DNA of 64,000 bases from Alishewanella agri BL06. Lineage in GTDB: Bacteria; Pseudomonadota; Gammaproteobacteria; Enterobacterales; Alteromonadaceae. The position numbers were made by a program, and so were the translations under genes. The stretch spans positions 186,001-250,000 of the forward strand of contig NZ_AKKU01000001.1 in NCBI RefSeq assembly GCF_000272005.1. Reading direction: 5' to 3'. The notes under the pieces were generated by a model, which made no database searches, was not told the DNA's origin, and worked only from the letters and a program-made list of their open reading frames with translations. Of the stretch, positions 16,479 through 25,392 are shown piece after piece. Position 1 is the first letter of the stretch. Every line of letters begins with the position of its first letter.

Positions 16479-17435
16479 TCAAGGTACTGCAACCAGTTCT
16501 AGGATGTCAGTCAGTACCTGGTCGGTACTGATACCCTCAGCCTCGGCGGCGTAGGTCAGAATTAAGCGATGGCGCAGCACATTATGAAATACGGCCTGAA
16601 TATCTTCCGGCGTAACAAAATCTCTGCCGGCTAACCAGGCGCGGGCGCGGGAACAACGATCCAGGGCAATTGTTGCCCGTGGGCTGGCGCCATAGCCGAT
16701 ATAGCTGGCCAGTTTGGCGCTGTAGGCTGCAGGTTGGCGGGTGGCCATCACCAGTTGCACCATATAGTGCTCCAGGCTCTCAGCCAGATGCAGTTTTAAT
16801 ACCTGCTGGCGGGCAGCGAAAATATCCGCCTGACTGATGGGGGCCGCTTTAACCGGTGTTTCATGGCGGGCTTCGGCGCGGGTTAAGCGCAGGATCTCCA
16901 GCTCGGTCGCGCTATCCGGGTAATCCACCTTTAAATGCAATAAAAAGCGGTCAAGCTGAGCTTCCGGCAGCGGATAAGTGCCTTCCTGCTCCAGTGGGTT
17001 TTGCGTCGCCATCACCAGAAACAGCTCCGGCAGTTTATAAGTATTGCGACCCACGGTGACCTGTTTCTCTGCCATCGCTTCCAGTAGCGCAGACTGAACC
17101 TTGGCGGGGGCACGGTTAATTTCATCCGCCAGAATTAAATTATGAAACAATGGACCGGATTGAAAGGCAAAGGCGCCGGTCTCCGGCCGGTAGATATCGG
17201 TGCCGGTCAGATCAGCCGGCAGTAAGTCAGGCGTAAACTGAATACGGTGAAATTCGGCTTCTACACCCTGCGCCAGCGCGTTCACTGCCCGGGTTTTCGC
17301 CAGACCTGGCGGGCCCTCGACCAACAGGTGACCATTGGCTAATAGCGCCAGCAAAATGCCTTCGGTTAATGCTGGTTGTCCCAGTACCTGACTATCCAGA
17401 TAAGATTTTAATGACGCAAAAGCCTGTACCATCAT
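16479..17435 (-). CDS. MoxR family AAA+ ATPase
   Basis: A 318-residue AAA ATPase: Walker A EGPPGLAKT, Walker B LILADEINRAP, sensor 1 LVMATQNPLEQEGTYPLPEAQLDRF, and a C-terminal lid with GASPRATIALDRCSRARAWLAGRDFVTPEDI. This is the standard MoxR arrangement. It is the first gene of the six-gene bat operon on the minus strand, so its promoter must be in 17436-17658, shared with the divergent fadI. Alternative starts at the first or second Met are adjacent. It likely remodels or activates the VWA proteins downstream. Confidence 0.93.
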   Translation of the reverse strand: MMVQAFASLKSYLDSQVLGQPALTEGILLALLANGHLLVEGPPGLAKTRAVNALAQGVEAEFHRIQFTPDLLPADLTGTDIYRPETGAFAFQSGPLFHNLILADEINRAPAKVQSALLEAMAEKQVTVGRNTYKLPELFLVMATQNPLEQEGTYPLPEAQLDRFLLHLKVDYPDSATELEILRLTRAEARHETPVKAAPISQADIFAARQQVLKLHLAESLEHYMVQLVMATRQPAAYSAKLASYIGYGASPRATIALDRCSRARAWLAGRDFVTPEDIQAVFHNVLRHRLILTYAAEAEGISTDQVLTDILELVAVP

Positions 17436-17594
17436 GATTTCTGTCTTATTCTTTAAAAGTGGTTGATTTATGACCGCTTTATCCGGCCTGACTATGGCGA
17501 ATAGCGACGTTAGGACTCATAACTCTTTATAAGGTTCCCACTATGCTAATACAAGAGTTTTAAAACAACTGTTTTAATTTCGGTAGACAGTGGT

Positions 17595-17627
17595 TACAAT
17601 CGGATGAATATCAGAGGTCTGACCTGT
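17595..17627 (+). promoter_or_regulatory. Candidate fadIJ promoter with FadR operator
   Basis: A TACAAT -10 hexamer at 17595-17600 is followed by the palindrome AGGTCTGACCT (17615-17625), about +8 to +18. Its core GGTCTGACC agrees with the gammaproteobacterial FadR consensus (TGGTCNGACCA). The outer Thr-contact bases differ (AGG...CCT instead of TGG...CCA). The -35 region is weak. Placement just downstream of the start point fits a repressor. FadR itself is encoded at 39144. Binding is inferred. Confidence 0.55.
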
Positions 17628-17658
17628 AATCAGGCCATCAGAAAACAAGAGGATAACT

Positions 17659-18969
17659 ATGGCAGCGCCTATCAACCTGAGAACCCGTGATGGTGAGCGG
17701 ATTGCGATCGTCTCCGGGCTTCGTACGCCTTTCGCTAAACAAGCTACTGAGTTTCATGGCGTATCCGCCCTGGATCTGGGTAAGTTGGTGGTTAACGAAC
17801 TGCTGATCCGGGCTGAGCTGGATCCGGCTCTGGTCGAGCAGGTGGTATACGGTCAGGTGGTACAAATGCCGGAAGCACCGAACATTGCCCGCGAAATCGT
17901 GCTCGGCACCGGCATGCAGGTGCATACCGATGCCTTTAGTGTTACCCGGGCCTGTGCCACCAGTTTTCAGTCAGTAGTCAGTGTTGCCGAATCCATGCTG
18001 GCCGGTGTTACGCAGATCGCCATTGCCGGTGGTGCGGACTCCAGTTCGGTATTACCAATAGGTGTGAGCAAGAAACTGGCGCGCGCCCTGGTCGATGTTA
18101 ATAAAGCCAAGACCCTGGGCCAGAAACTGGCAATTTTCCGCCGCTTGGGCCTGAAAGACTTACTGCCGGTTCCACCAGCGGTAGCCGAATACAGCACCGG
18201 CCTGTCAATGGGCGATACGGCTGAACAAATGGCGAAAAGCCATGGTATCAGCCGGGCGGCTCAGGATGAACTGGCACACCGCTCGCACACCCTGGCGGCG
18301 GCTGCCTGGCAAGCCGGCAAGCTGGCCGATGAGGTTATGACCGCCTATGTTGAGCCGTACAGCCGCTATTTAAAGATCGATAACAATATCCGGATGGAGT
18401 CGAAGCTTGACTCCTACGCCAAATTAAAGCCGGTATTTGACCGGGTGCATGGTTCAGTAACGGCGGCAAACAGTACGCCGCTGACCGATGGTGCTTCTGC
18501 GGTACTGATGATGACCGAAGGCCGCGCCAAGGCGCTGGGTTATACCCCCTTGGGTTATCTGCGCAGCTACGCCTTTTCGGCCATTGGCGTACATGAAGAT
18601 ATGCTGATGGGCCCGTCTTATGCGACGCCGATCGCGCTGGATCGCGCCGGGATGAAACTGTCGGATCTGACGCTGATTGAAATGCATGAAGCCTTCGCTG
18701 CTCAGGCGCTGGCCAATATGAAGATGTTTGGCAGCCGTAAATTTGCCGAAGAAAAGCTGGGCCGCAGCGAAGCCATTGGCGAAATTGATATGGATAAGTT
18801 TAACGTTAACGGTGGTTCACTGGCTTATGGCCACCCCTTTGCCGCGACCGGCACCCGCTTAATAGTGCAAACCCTGAATGAATTAAAACGTCGTGGTGGT
18901 GGCATCGGCCTGACCACTGCCTGCGCCGCCGGCGGTTTAGGTGCAGCGATGATTGTGGAGACCGAATAA
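17659..18969 (+). CDS. fadI: 3-ketoacyl-CoA thiolase FadI
   Basis: A 436-residue thiolase matching FadI in length and N-terminus ([28 protein letters not shown]). The acyl-accepting Cys is in VTRACATSF (residue about 99). [15 protein letters not shown] carries the catalytic His, and [13 protein letters not shown] near the end carries the second Cys. It releases acetyl-CoA in the last step of beta-oxidation and pairs with FadJ in a membrane-associated trifunctional complex. The ribosome site AGAGGA lies 6 bp before the ATG. The stop overlaps the fadJ start (TAATG). Confidence 0.96.
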   Translation: MAAPINLRTRDGERIAIVSGLRTPFAKQATEFHGVSALDLGKLVVNELLIRAELDPALVEQVVYGQVVQMPEAPNIAREIVLGTGMQVHTDAFSVTRACATSFQSVVSVAESMLAGVTQIAIAGGADSSSVLPIGVSKKLARALVDVNKAKTLGQKLAIFRRLGLKDLLPVPPAVAEYSTGLSMGDTAEQMAKSHGISRAAQDELAHRSHTLAAAAWQAGKLADEVMTAYVEPYSRYLKIDNNIRMESKLDSYAKLKPVFDRVHGSVTAANSTPLTDGASAVLMMTEGRAKALGYTPLGYLRSYAFSAIGVHEDMLMGPSYATPIALDRAGMKLSDLTLIEMHEAFAAQALANMKMFGSRKFAEEKLGRSEAIGEIDMDKFNVNGGSLAYGHPFAATGTRLIVQTLNELKRRGGGIGLTTACAAGGLGAAMIVETE

Positions 18970-21104
18970 TGACTGACACAGTAAGCAGCTTTAGCTTAAG
19001 CATCCGCGATGACAAGGTGGCCGTGATCACCATGGATATTCCGGGTGAAAGCATGAATGTCCTGAAAGCCTCGTTTGCCGATGAAATTGATGCCATGCTG
19101 AAACAGCTGGCTAACGACAGTACCTTAAAAGGCGTGGTCTTTATCAGTGGCAAAAAAGATTCCTTTATTGCCGGCGCCGATATCAGCATGCTCGATGCCT
19201 GTCAGACGGCAGAGCAGGCGGAAACCATTGCCGCGATGGGACAACAAATGTTCGACCGGCTGGAGCAACTGCGCCTGCCGGTCGTTGCTGCGATCCATGG
19301 CCCTTGCTTAGGTGGCGGTCTGGAGCTGGCACTGGCGTGTCATGCCCGGGTTGCCAGCAGCAGCCCGAAAACTGTGCTGGGTTTGCCGGAAGTACAGCTG
19401 GGCTTACTACCCGGCAGTGGTGGTACCCAGCGTTTACCGAAGTTAGTTGGCGTGCAAAAAGCGCTGGATATGATCCTGACGGGTAAGCAATTGCGTGCTG
19501 CCCAGGCGAAAAAGCTCGGTCTGGTCGATGAAGTGGTGCCAGAGAGCATTCTGCTGGATGCCGCAGTGAAAAAAGCACTGGCCGGTAAACCCCGGCGCGA
19601 AGCGAAAAAGCAGAGCCTGCTGGATAAACTGCTGGAAAATACCGGACCAGGTCGCAAACTGGTGTTTTCACAGGCGCTAAAACAAACGCTGAAGAAAACC
19701 CAGGGCAATTATCCTGCCGCCCTGCGGATTATTGAAGTGATTCAAACCGGCGTCGAGCAAGGCTATCAAAAAGGCCTGGCCGCAGAGGCCAAAGCCTTTG
19801 GCCAGCTTTGTATGACGTCAGAGTCGGCGGCACTGCGCAGTATTTTCTTTGCCACCACTCAGATGAAGAAAGAAAGCGGTGCCGGTGATGCTAAACCGCG
19901 TAAGGTGCGCAAAGCCGCAGTGCTGGGCGGCGGCCTGATGGGCGGCGGTATTGCCAATGTCAGCGCCACCAAAGCCGGTGTACCGGTGCGGATCAAAGAT
20001 ATCGCTGAACAGGGTATTAATAATGCGCTGAAATACAGCTTTGATATCCTGAACAAAAAATATAAAAAGCGCTTTATCAGCAAGGCCGAGATGCAAAAGC
20101 AGCTGCTGTTGATCACTGGCACTACCGATTACAGTGGTTTCCATAATGTCGATATCGTGGTTGAGGCGGTATTTGAAGATCTGAGCTTAAAGCAGCAAAT
20201 GGTGGCCGATATTGAACAGCACTGTGCGGAGCATACCATCTTTGCCAGCAATACCAGTTCGTTACCTATTCACAAAATTGCCGAAAAGGCAGCACGGCCG
20301 GAAAATGTGATCGGTCTGCATTACTTCTCACCGGTAGATAAAATGCCGCTGGTAGAAGTGATTGCGCATGACAAAACCTCTGCGGAGACCATCGCTACTA
20401 CGGTTGCTTTCGCCCGTAAGCAAGGCAAAACGCCGATCGTGGTCAAAGACGGTGCCGGTTTCTACGTCAACCGTATTCTGGCGCTGTATATGAATGAAGC
20501 GGCCAATATTCTGCTTGCCGGTGAGCCGGTAGAGAAAATTGACCGTGCGCTGGTCAAATTCGGCTTCCCGGTCGGCCCGGTGACGCTGCTGGATGAAGTG
20601 GGTATTGATGTTGGCGCCAAAATTTCGCCGATTTTAACGGCTGAGCTCGGTGAGCGCTTTGCCGCACCAGCTGCCTTTGACAAACTGCTGGCCGATGGCC
20701 GTAAAGGCAAGAAAACCGAAAAAGGGTTTTATCTTTATGGTAAGGCGGCGAAAAAAGGTAAAAAGCTGGTTGATGAGTCGGTGTATGCAGTGCTTGGCGT
20801 AACACCGGCGCCGGCGCTAAATAGCGATGAAATTGCCAGCCGCTGTACCGCGCAGATGTTAAATGAGGCGGTACGTTGTCTGGAAGAGGGTATTATTGCC
20901 TCGGCCCGGGATGGGGATATTGGTGCCATCTTTGGTATCGGTTTCCCGCCGTTCCTTGGTGGTCCGTTCCGCTATATCGATAATCTGGGTGTCAATAATC
21001 TGGTGGCGACCTTACGGCAGCTGGAAAGCCGCTTTGGTAGCCGCTTTACGCCGTGCGATACCTTGTTAAAAATGGCGGAGCAAGGCGAGCGTTTCTATTC
21101 ATAG
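18969..21104 (+). CDS. fadJ: Multifunctional fatty acid oxidation protein FadJ
   Basis: A 711-residue two-part enzyme. The first 190 residues or so are an enoyl-CoA hydratase/isomerase domain ([50 protein letters not shown]) with the two catalytic Glu regions. From about residue 315 a 3-hydroxyacyl-CoA dehydrogenase begins with the NAD motif [11 protein letters not shown]. It continues with [30 protein letters not shown] and the C-terminal domain repeats. It overlaps the fadI stop by one base. It is named FadJ rather than FadB by the fadI-fadJ order and the length (E. coli 714). Confidence 0.96.
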   Translation: MTDTVSSFSLSIRDDKVAVITMDIPGESMNVLKASFADEIDAMLKQLANDSTLKGVVFISGKKDSFIAGADISMLDACQTAEQAETIAAMGQQMFDRLEQLRLPVVAAIHGPCLGGGLELALACHARVASSSPKTVLGLPEVQLGLLPGSGGTQRLPKLVGVQKALDMILTGKQLRAAQAKKLGLVDEVVPESILLDAAVKKALAGKPRREAKKQSLLDKLLENTGPGRKLVFSQALKQTLKKTQGNYPAALRIIEVIQTGVEQGYQKGLAAEAKAFGQLCMTSESAALRSIFFATTQMKKESGAGDAKPRKVRKAAVLGGGLMGGGIANVSATKAGVPVRIKDIAEQGINNALKYSFDILNKKYKKRFISKAEMQKQLLLITGTTDYSGFHNVDIVVEAVFEDLSLKQQMVADIEQHCAEHTIFASNTSSLPIHKIAEKAARPENVIGLHYFSPVDKMPLVEVIAHDKTSAETIATTVAFARKQGKTPIVVKDGAGFYVNRILALYMNEAANILLAGEPVEKIDRALVKFGFPVGPVTLLDEVGIDVGAKISPILTAELGERFAAPAAFDKLLADGRKGKKTEKGFYLYGKAAKKGKKLVDESVYAVLGVTPAPALNSDEIASRCTAQMLNEAVRCLEEGIIASARDGDIGAIFGIGFPPFLGGPFRYIDNLGVNNLVATLRQLESRFGSRFTPCDTLLKMAEQGERFYS

Positions 21105-21153
21105 CTTCACCGCTTCCCAGTAACAATCATTAATTGTTACTGGTCGAACTATT

Positions 21154-21175
21154 AAAGGGCCTGCGGGCCCTTTTT
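21154..21175 (+). terminator. Rho-independent terminator after fadJ
   Basis: Stem AAAGGGCC - TGCG - GGCCCTTT followed by further T residues, 50 bp after the fadJ stop. A second perfect 8-bp inverted repeat (GTAACAAT / ATTGTTAC, 21120-21140) precedes it. Confidence 0.85.
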
Positions 21176-21276
21176 GCTGCCTTTTTTGTATAAAAATGCA
21201 ACTAAAGGATAACAGCAAGACGTCTGGATTGCTGATATAATCGCCAGCTCAGATTGCGTTGTAGAGGAGTGACCAG

Positions 21277-21474
21277 GTGTTATTGGTTCCGGTAGTTTGG
21301 TTAATGGTAGCAGTGGGGGTTTATATTGCAGCACTACGCAGTGGCATGGCCGCGTTGCGTTGGGCGGTTGCAGCCATCTTTACCGGTCCGTTATTGTTAC
21401 CGCTGTTTAACAGCCACAAGCGCTTATTATTGCGTCGCGCCCGTGGCCGCAATGCCGGTTTATTCCGCCCCTAA
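21277..21474 (+). CDS. Small membrane protein, GTG start
   Basis: A 65-residue frame starting with GTG 8 bp after GAGGAG. It has one clear hydrophobic stretch (LLVPVVWLMVAVGVYIAAL) and a second (LRWAVAAIFTGPLLLPLF), ending in a very basic tail (HKRLLLRRARGRN). The topology suggests two membrane passes with a positive-inside C-terminus. The end overlaps the convergent hdfR gene by 15 bp. I do not recognise a family. The good ribosome site and membrane pattern speak for a real gene; no homology evidence is available. Confidence 0.55.
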   Translation: MLLVPVVWLMVAVGVYIAALRSGMAALRWAVAAIFTGPLLLPLFNSHKRLLLRRARGRNAGLFRP

Positions 21475-22281
21475 GGTCAGTAGCTGTTGACTGATCTGTT
21501 TAATCAGATTGTCTTCACGTCGCTCCCGATGGCATACCAGGTAATAAGGTAATACCAGGCAGGGAAGTTGTGGCATGGGTTGTAATTGCTTGCTGCTCAG
21601 ATATGGCTGCAGTAACGGCGCCGGTAAGTAGCTGTAAACCGCCTGGTGTAATACTGCGTCTAATGCCAGCTCACAACTGTTAGTGCGCAGGGTGGTCCGG
21701 TTTGCCGACGGATGGCCCGGATGATTGCCCCAATCCAGATGGCAGTACGCCAGCTCGTCCACCACCGCCGAACCCTGGCATACCGCTAGCAAAGTAACTT
21801 GTCCTTGCGCAACAGCATACAACTCGTCGGTTTTTGCCGGTTCGGTTAGCAGCGCCAGATCCAGCTGTTGGCTCAGTAGCTGTTGACTCAGGTGCTCCCG
21901 CGACAACAAATCGATACGCAGATTCAATTCTGGCAGCCGTTGTTGTAACGCCCTGAGCGGTGCTGCGAGCAGCGAATTGACAAACAGTGGTGCTACCCCA
22001 AGTTGGAAATAACAGGGCTCATTGACGCTGTTGGCAACGTCCTGGCGGGCTTTTTGTAGCGCTGCCAGCATGGTTTGCGCATGTGGCAACAAACGTTCCC
22101 CTGCGGCTGTTAACTGAATGTTATTGCGATGTCGGATAAAGAGATTTACCCCCAGTTGTTGCTCCAGTTGACGGATCCGAAAACTCACCGCAGATTGCGT
22201 GAGGTATAAATTTTCAGCAGCCTTACCAAAATGGCGGGTGCGCTGTACTTCCAGGAAGGTTTTCAGTAAGTCAGTATCCAA
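21460..22281 (-). CDS. hdfR: LysR-type regulator HdfR
   Basis: A 273-residue LysR family protein whose N-terminal helix-turn-helix region (MDTDLLKTFLEVQRTRHFGKAAENLYLTQ, ...SFRIRQLEQQLGVNLFIRHRNNIQLTAAGERLLPHA) is close to E. coli HdfR. The effector-binding domain is much more divergent. It is divergent from maoP, as in E. coli, where HdfR activates maoP and represses flhDC. The conserved neighbourhood supports the name strongly. The 128-bp gap to maoP must hold both promoters and the HdfR site. Confidence 0.9.
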   Translation of the reverse strand: MDTDLLKTFLEVQRTRHFGKAAENLYLTQSAVSFRIRQLEQQLGVNLFIRHRNNIQLTAAGERLLPHAQTMLAALQKARQDVANSVNEPCYFQLGVAPLFVNSLLAAPLRALQQRLPELNLRIDLLSREHLSQQLLSQQLDLALLTEPAKTDELYAVAQGQVTLLAVCQGSAVVDELAYCHLDWGNHPGHPSANRTTLRTNSCELALDAVLHQAVYSYLPAPLLQPYLSSKQLQPMPQLPCLVLPYYLVCHRERREDNLIKQISQQLLTLGAE

Positions 22282-22409
22282 GCTAGCCTCAAATTAAATT
22301 TATCGTAACCATAAAAAACTTTTGTTTTACGACAGGAATTTTGTTAACCATACTCCGCACAGTTTAAACAGGCTGGCTTGATATTCAACGACATGAGAGG
22401 AAAAAAGTG

Positions 22410-22757
22410 ATGCAGCAAAGTTTTGTCGCTAATCGTCGCTTTTTCGATGACCGGAATTTCCCGCGTGGTTTTACCCGGTCCGGGCGCTTTACCCTGGCAG
22501 AGGGCAATCTGCTGGAGAAACACGGTTTAGCAATGCAGGAACTGGAGCAGGGTGCGAGACAGCCAGCTAACGACGAAGAACAGCGCTTTGTGCTGGTGTG
22601 TCGTGGTGAGGCGGAAGCCACTTCAGTCTATGAAAAAACCTGGCTAAAGTATAAACAACGGCTGGCTGAGAAGCGTAAGTTCCACACAGTGTTTGGCAAA
22701 AAGCGTATCGCTGATGGTTCGGACGACTTTTCTTACGTCGAGACCGATGCCGATTAA
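22410..22757 (+). CDS. maoP: MaoP (DUF413), Ori macrodomain organisation protein
   Basis: A 115-residue protein with the DUF413 pattern: N-terminal NRRFFDDRNFPRGFTRSGRFTLAEGNLLEKHG, then FVLVCRGEAEATSVYEKTWLKYKQR and KFHTVFG. This follows E. coli MaoP/YifE. MaoP works with the maoS site next to it to organise the Ori macrodomain in enterobacteria. ATG 22410 was chosen (GAGAGG 9 bp upstream); a GTG one codon earlier is an equal choice. The divergent hdfR neighbour is conserved. Confidence 0.9.
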   Translation: MQQSFVANRRFFDDRNFPRGFTRSGRFTLAEGNLLEKHGLAMQELEQGARQPANDEEQRFVLVCRGEAEATSVYEKTWLKYKQRLAEKRKFHTVFGKKRIADGSDDFSYVETDAD

Positions 22758-22780
22758 AAAAAGCCCGTCAGGGCTTTTTT
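22757..22780 (+). terminator. Rho-independent terminator after maoP
   Basis: Stem AAAAAAGCCC - GTCA - GGGCTTTTTT, overlapping the last base of the maoP stop region and ending in six T residues. Confidence 0.9.
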
Positions 22781-22791
22781 ACGGCTGTAAC

Positions 22792-23062
22792 CTAGGGCGT
22801 GTTGACGTTTGCTGCTTGTTTTTGCAGCCGTTTGGCTGGTGTTTATACAAGGCAGAGCTTGTGATGTGTAGTTATTCTACATGAACAAGCGATAACGCAG
22901 TAGAAACGCCAGCCAAACGCTGCCCGAAGGGTTCGCGCTGGCGGCGCTTTGCTCTTTGTCACTCGTCACTTATTTAGAATAACTAAACTGCGCTCCTCGT
23001 TTCGCGATCAAAGCGCCGCCAGTGCGAACAAAATCTAAGCAGCAAGCGTCAACACGCCCTAG
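22792..23062. repeat. 271-bp double-foldback (MITE-like) element
   Basis: The termini are 24-bp inverted repeats with one mismatch: left 22792-22815 begins CTAGGGCGTGTTGACG and right 23039-23062 ends CGTCAACACGCCCTAG. Inside lie two more foldbacks. One has arms 22824-22844 and 22904-22923 (core GTTTGGCTGG/CCAGCCAAAC). The other has arms 22931-22951 and 23009-23029 (21 bp, one mismatch, core CTGGCGGCGCTTTG). Each is tipped by a small hairpin, TGTAG-TTATT-CTACA at 22867-22881 and TTTAG-AATAA-CTAAA at 22973-22987, which are near reverse complements of one another. There is no open frame of note. It sits between the maoP terminator and the end of a GGDEF-EAL gene. A lone tip copy is at 32772-32795. 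Confidence 0.85.
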
Positions 23063-23073
23063 ATTAACGAGTC

Positions 23074-25326
23074 CTAAAGCAACGCGACCTTAGGGCGTTG
23101 TTTCTTTTGCTCTACCAGAAAGGCGGCAAAGTCTTCCGCCGACAGCGGCTTGCTATAGTAGTAACCCTGAATAATTTCGCAGCGCAGCTTACGCAGTTGT
23201 TCCAGTTGTTCGTGGGTTTCCACGCCTTCAGCTACGACACTTAAGCTCAGGTTGTGGGCGATAGTGACAATGGTATCAACCATATTGCGACCACGGGCAC
23301 TGCTCATATCGTCAATAAAGGCTTTATCGATCTTCAGCGTATTCAGTGGGAATTGTTTCAGATAAGCCAGCGAGGAGTAACCGGTGCCAAAGTCGTCCAT
23401 CGCCAGGTGAATGCCGCGGGCACGCAGTTTTTTCATGGTATCAATCGCCAGTTTTGGCGACTGCATTACCGTACCCTCAGTAATTTCCAGCTCCAGATGA
23501 TAAGAAGGCAGATCGGTTTGCTGCAGAATATCGTCAATCTGGTCACACAAAAATGGCAGCATAAATTGCTTAGCCGACAGGTTCACCGCGACGCGGCCAT
23601 GGAATAATCCCTGAGCAATCCAGCGTTTTACATCGATACAGGCTTTACGTAATACCACGGTACCGATATCGACAATCTGGCCGGTTTCTTCGGCAACCGG
23701 AATAAAGCTGCCTGGGCTGACCAGGCCACCTTTTGGCGTGATAAAGCGCACCAGCGCTTCCATCCCGACCACCTTGCCGCTGAGCAGATCCATCTTCGGT
23801 TGATAAAACACCGTAAAATAATCTTCTTTCAGGCCATGACGGATCAGGTTTTCAATTTGCAGTCGTTTTACCGCCTGTTTGTTCATGGTGTCATTAAAAA
23901 ACAGATAGCGGTTGGCGCCTGAACTCTTGGCGTGGTACATGGCCGTATCAGCGTTACGTAGTAACGCCTGCGGATCCTTACCATCCTCCGGGAATAACAC
24001 TATACCAATACTGCTGGTAACGGCTAATTCGTGCTGATCAACGGCAAAAGGCTTATTGATTTGCTCCAGCAGGCTTTTCGCCAGACTGGTAATGGCGTGG
24101 ATATCGTTAGTATTGTCCAGTAACACCGCAAACTCATCACCACCCAGCCGGTACAGTTTCTGGCGGAACAATTTGTTGTTATGCAGGCGCTCGGCCAGTT
24201 TGCAAAGCAGGGCGTCACCCAGCTCGTGACCCAATGAGTCGTTAATCTTTTTAAAGTTATCCAGATCGAACACTAACAGTGCATGTTCGGTTTTGTCGGT
24301 TACCAGGCTGGCCAGTTTATTCATAAAGACCGCGCGGTTGGGCAAGCCGGTCAGGGTGTCACTGTTGGCCAGCCGGCTTAGCTCAGCTTCGCGTCTCTTG
24401 CGGTCAGAGATATCGGAAAATACTGCCACATACTGCGTAATAAAGCCTTGCTCGTCTTTGATCACGTCAAAGGTTAACTCTGCCTGGTAGTAATCGCCGT
24501 TGGTTTTCAGTTCCCGGATCTCACCACTCCAGCGCCCGTCTTTAACCAGTTTCTTTTCAATTTCTTGGATAAAGCGCGGCGGATACAACGAAAGCTGAAA
24601 GCGGCTTTGTAACACTTCATCGCGACTCTTGCCGGTGATGACGCTGAAGGCCGGGTTAACTTCGATAATATTGAATTTGGTATCACAGATCAGCACCGCA
24701 TCGGAAATGTTTTCCAGACAGCGGGCAAACAGTTGCATTCGTGCTTCAGCTTGCTTTAATTGGCTGATGTTTTTCAGGGTACCGGTCATCCGTTGCGCTT
24801 TACCGGTCTCGTTATATGAGACAACCTTGCCGCGGTCTAACACCCAGATATAGGTTTCATCCGCGGTTTTAACCCGGTAACTGGCTTCAAAAAACGGGCT
24901 GTTACCGGCCAGATGTTGCGATAGCGCGTGGCTGACCCGTTCCAGATCCTGAGGATGAATCAGCTGTTTATTCGGTGGGAAATCTTCAGTCTTTGGGGCT
25001 ATCGCCAGCGGCTCAAGCCAGGCACTGGAGCGATAAAGTTCGCCGGTTTCAATGTTCCAGTCCCAAAGTTCATCACCGCTGCCCCAAATCGATAAGCGTA
25101 AGCGTTCTTCGCTTTTCGCCAGCGCCTGATGGTAACGCCGCATCCGCCGCAAACTGAGTTGAGCTAATAGCAGTCCGGTAAGTGCCAACGCGAGTAAAAC
25201 GTGGAATAAATAAGGCTGTACAGCATCCCAGCTAAGGGCCGCTGCAGCGAGGGGCAAGAAGAATAACGTTGCTAGCGTTAGCCCCAAAAGTGTCAGGGTA
25301 AGAAAAGTAATTGTTTTATCGCGCAC
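23074..25326 (-). CDS. Membrane PAS-PAS-GGDEF-EAL protein
   Basis: A 750-residue protein. Two N-terminal membrane helices (about 8-30 and 38-58) are followed by two PAS domains (about 75-190 and 200-315; each with the PAC-type ending YNETGKAQRMTGTLKNIS and QGFITQYVAVFSDIS). A GGDEF domain comes next (about 325-480; YRLGGDEFAVLL, intact GGDEF, no RxxD inhibitory site at the usual place). The EAL domain (about 495-735) has EALVRF, NLSAKQF, ELEITEG, DDFGTGYSSL, KIDKAFI and AEGVET, so the phosphodiesterase residues look complete. It probably makes or breaks c-di-GMP in response to a small ligand or redox signal. Its stop lies 12 bp from the foldback element. Confidence 0.93.
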   Translation of the reverse strand: MRDKTITFLTLTLLGLTLATLFFLPLAAAALSWDAVQPYLFHVLLALALTGLLLAQLSLRRMRRYHQALAKSEERLRLSIWGSGDELWDWNIETGELYRSSAWLEPLAIAPKTEDFPPNKQLIHPQDLERVSHALSQHLAGNSPFFEASYRVKTADETYIWVLDRGKVVSYNETGKAQRMTGTLKNISQLKQAEARMQLFARCLENISDAVLICDTKFNIIEVNPAFSVITGKSRDEVLQSRFQLSLYPPRFIQEIEKKLVKDGRWSGEIRELKTNGDYYQAELTFDVIKDEQGFITQYVAVFSDISDRKRREAELSRLANSDTLTGLPNRAVFMNKLASLVTDKTEHALLVFDLDNFKKINDSLGHELGDALLCKLAERLHNNKLFRQKLYRLGGDEFAVLLDNTNDIHAITSLAKSLLEQINKPFAVDQHELAVTSSIGIVLFPEDGKDPQALLRNADTAMYHAKSSGANRYLFFNDTMNKQAVKRLQIENLIRHGLKEDYFTVFYQPKMDLLSGKVVGMEALVRFITPKGGLVSPGSFIPVAEETGQIVDIGTVVLRKACIDVKRWIAQGLFHGRVAVNLSAKQFMLPFLCDQIDDILQQTDLPSYHLELEITEGTVMQSPKLAIDTMKKLRARGIHLAMDDFGTGYSSLAYLKQFPLNTLKIDKAFIDDMSSARGRNMVDTIVTIAHNLSLSVVAEGVETHEQLEQLRKLRCEIIQGYYYSKPLSAEDFAAFLVEQKKQRPKVALL

Positions 25327-25392
25327 TTTATTATTTTTTTATACTGCTTTTGGGCTAAGTTAACCAAGAAAAACGGTACTGTCAAAAGCAAT

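Noticed and set aside
19183-19708. Minus-strand frames over fadJ
   Set aside because: FadJ is unambiguous on the plus strand; these have no ribosome sites or domain features.
22693-22884. Plus-strand frame running from the end of maoP into the foldback element
   Set aside because: It passes through the maoP terminator and the repeat; nothing in it looks like protein.
22792-23062. Intergenic element as a small RNA gene
   Set aside because: No promoter or T-run terminator of its own was seen, and the terminal inverted repeats with a solo copy elsewhere favour a repeat element.
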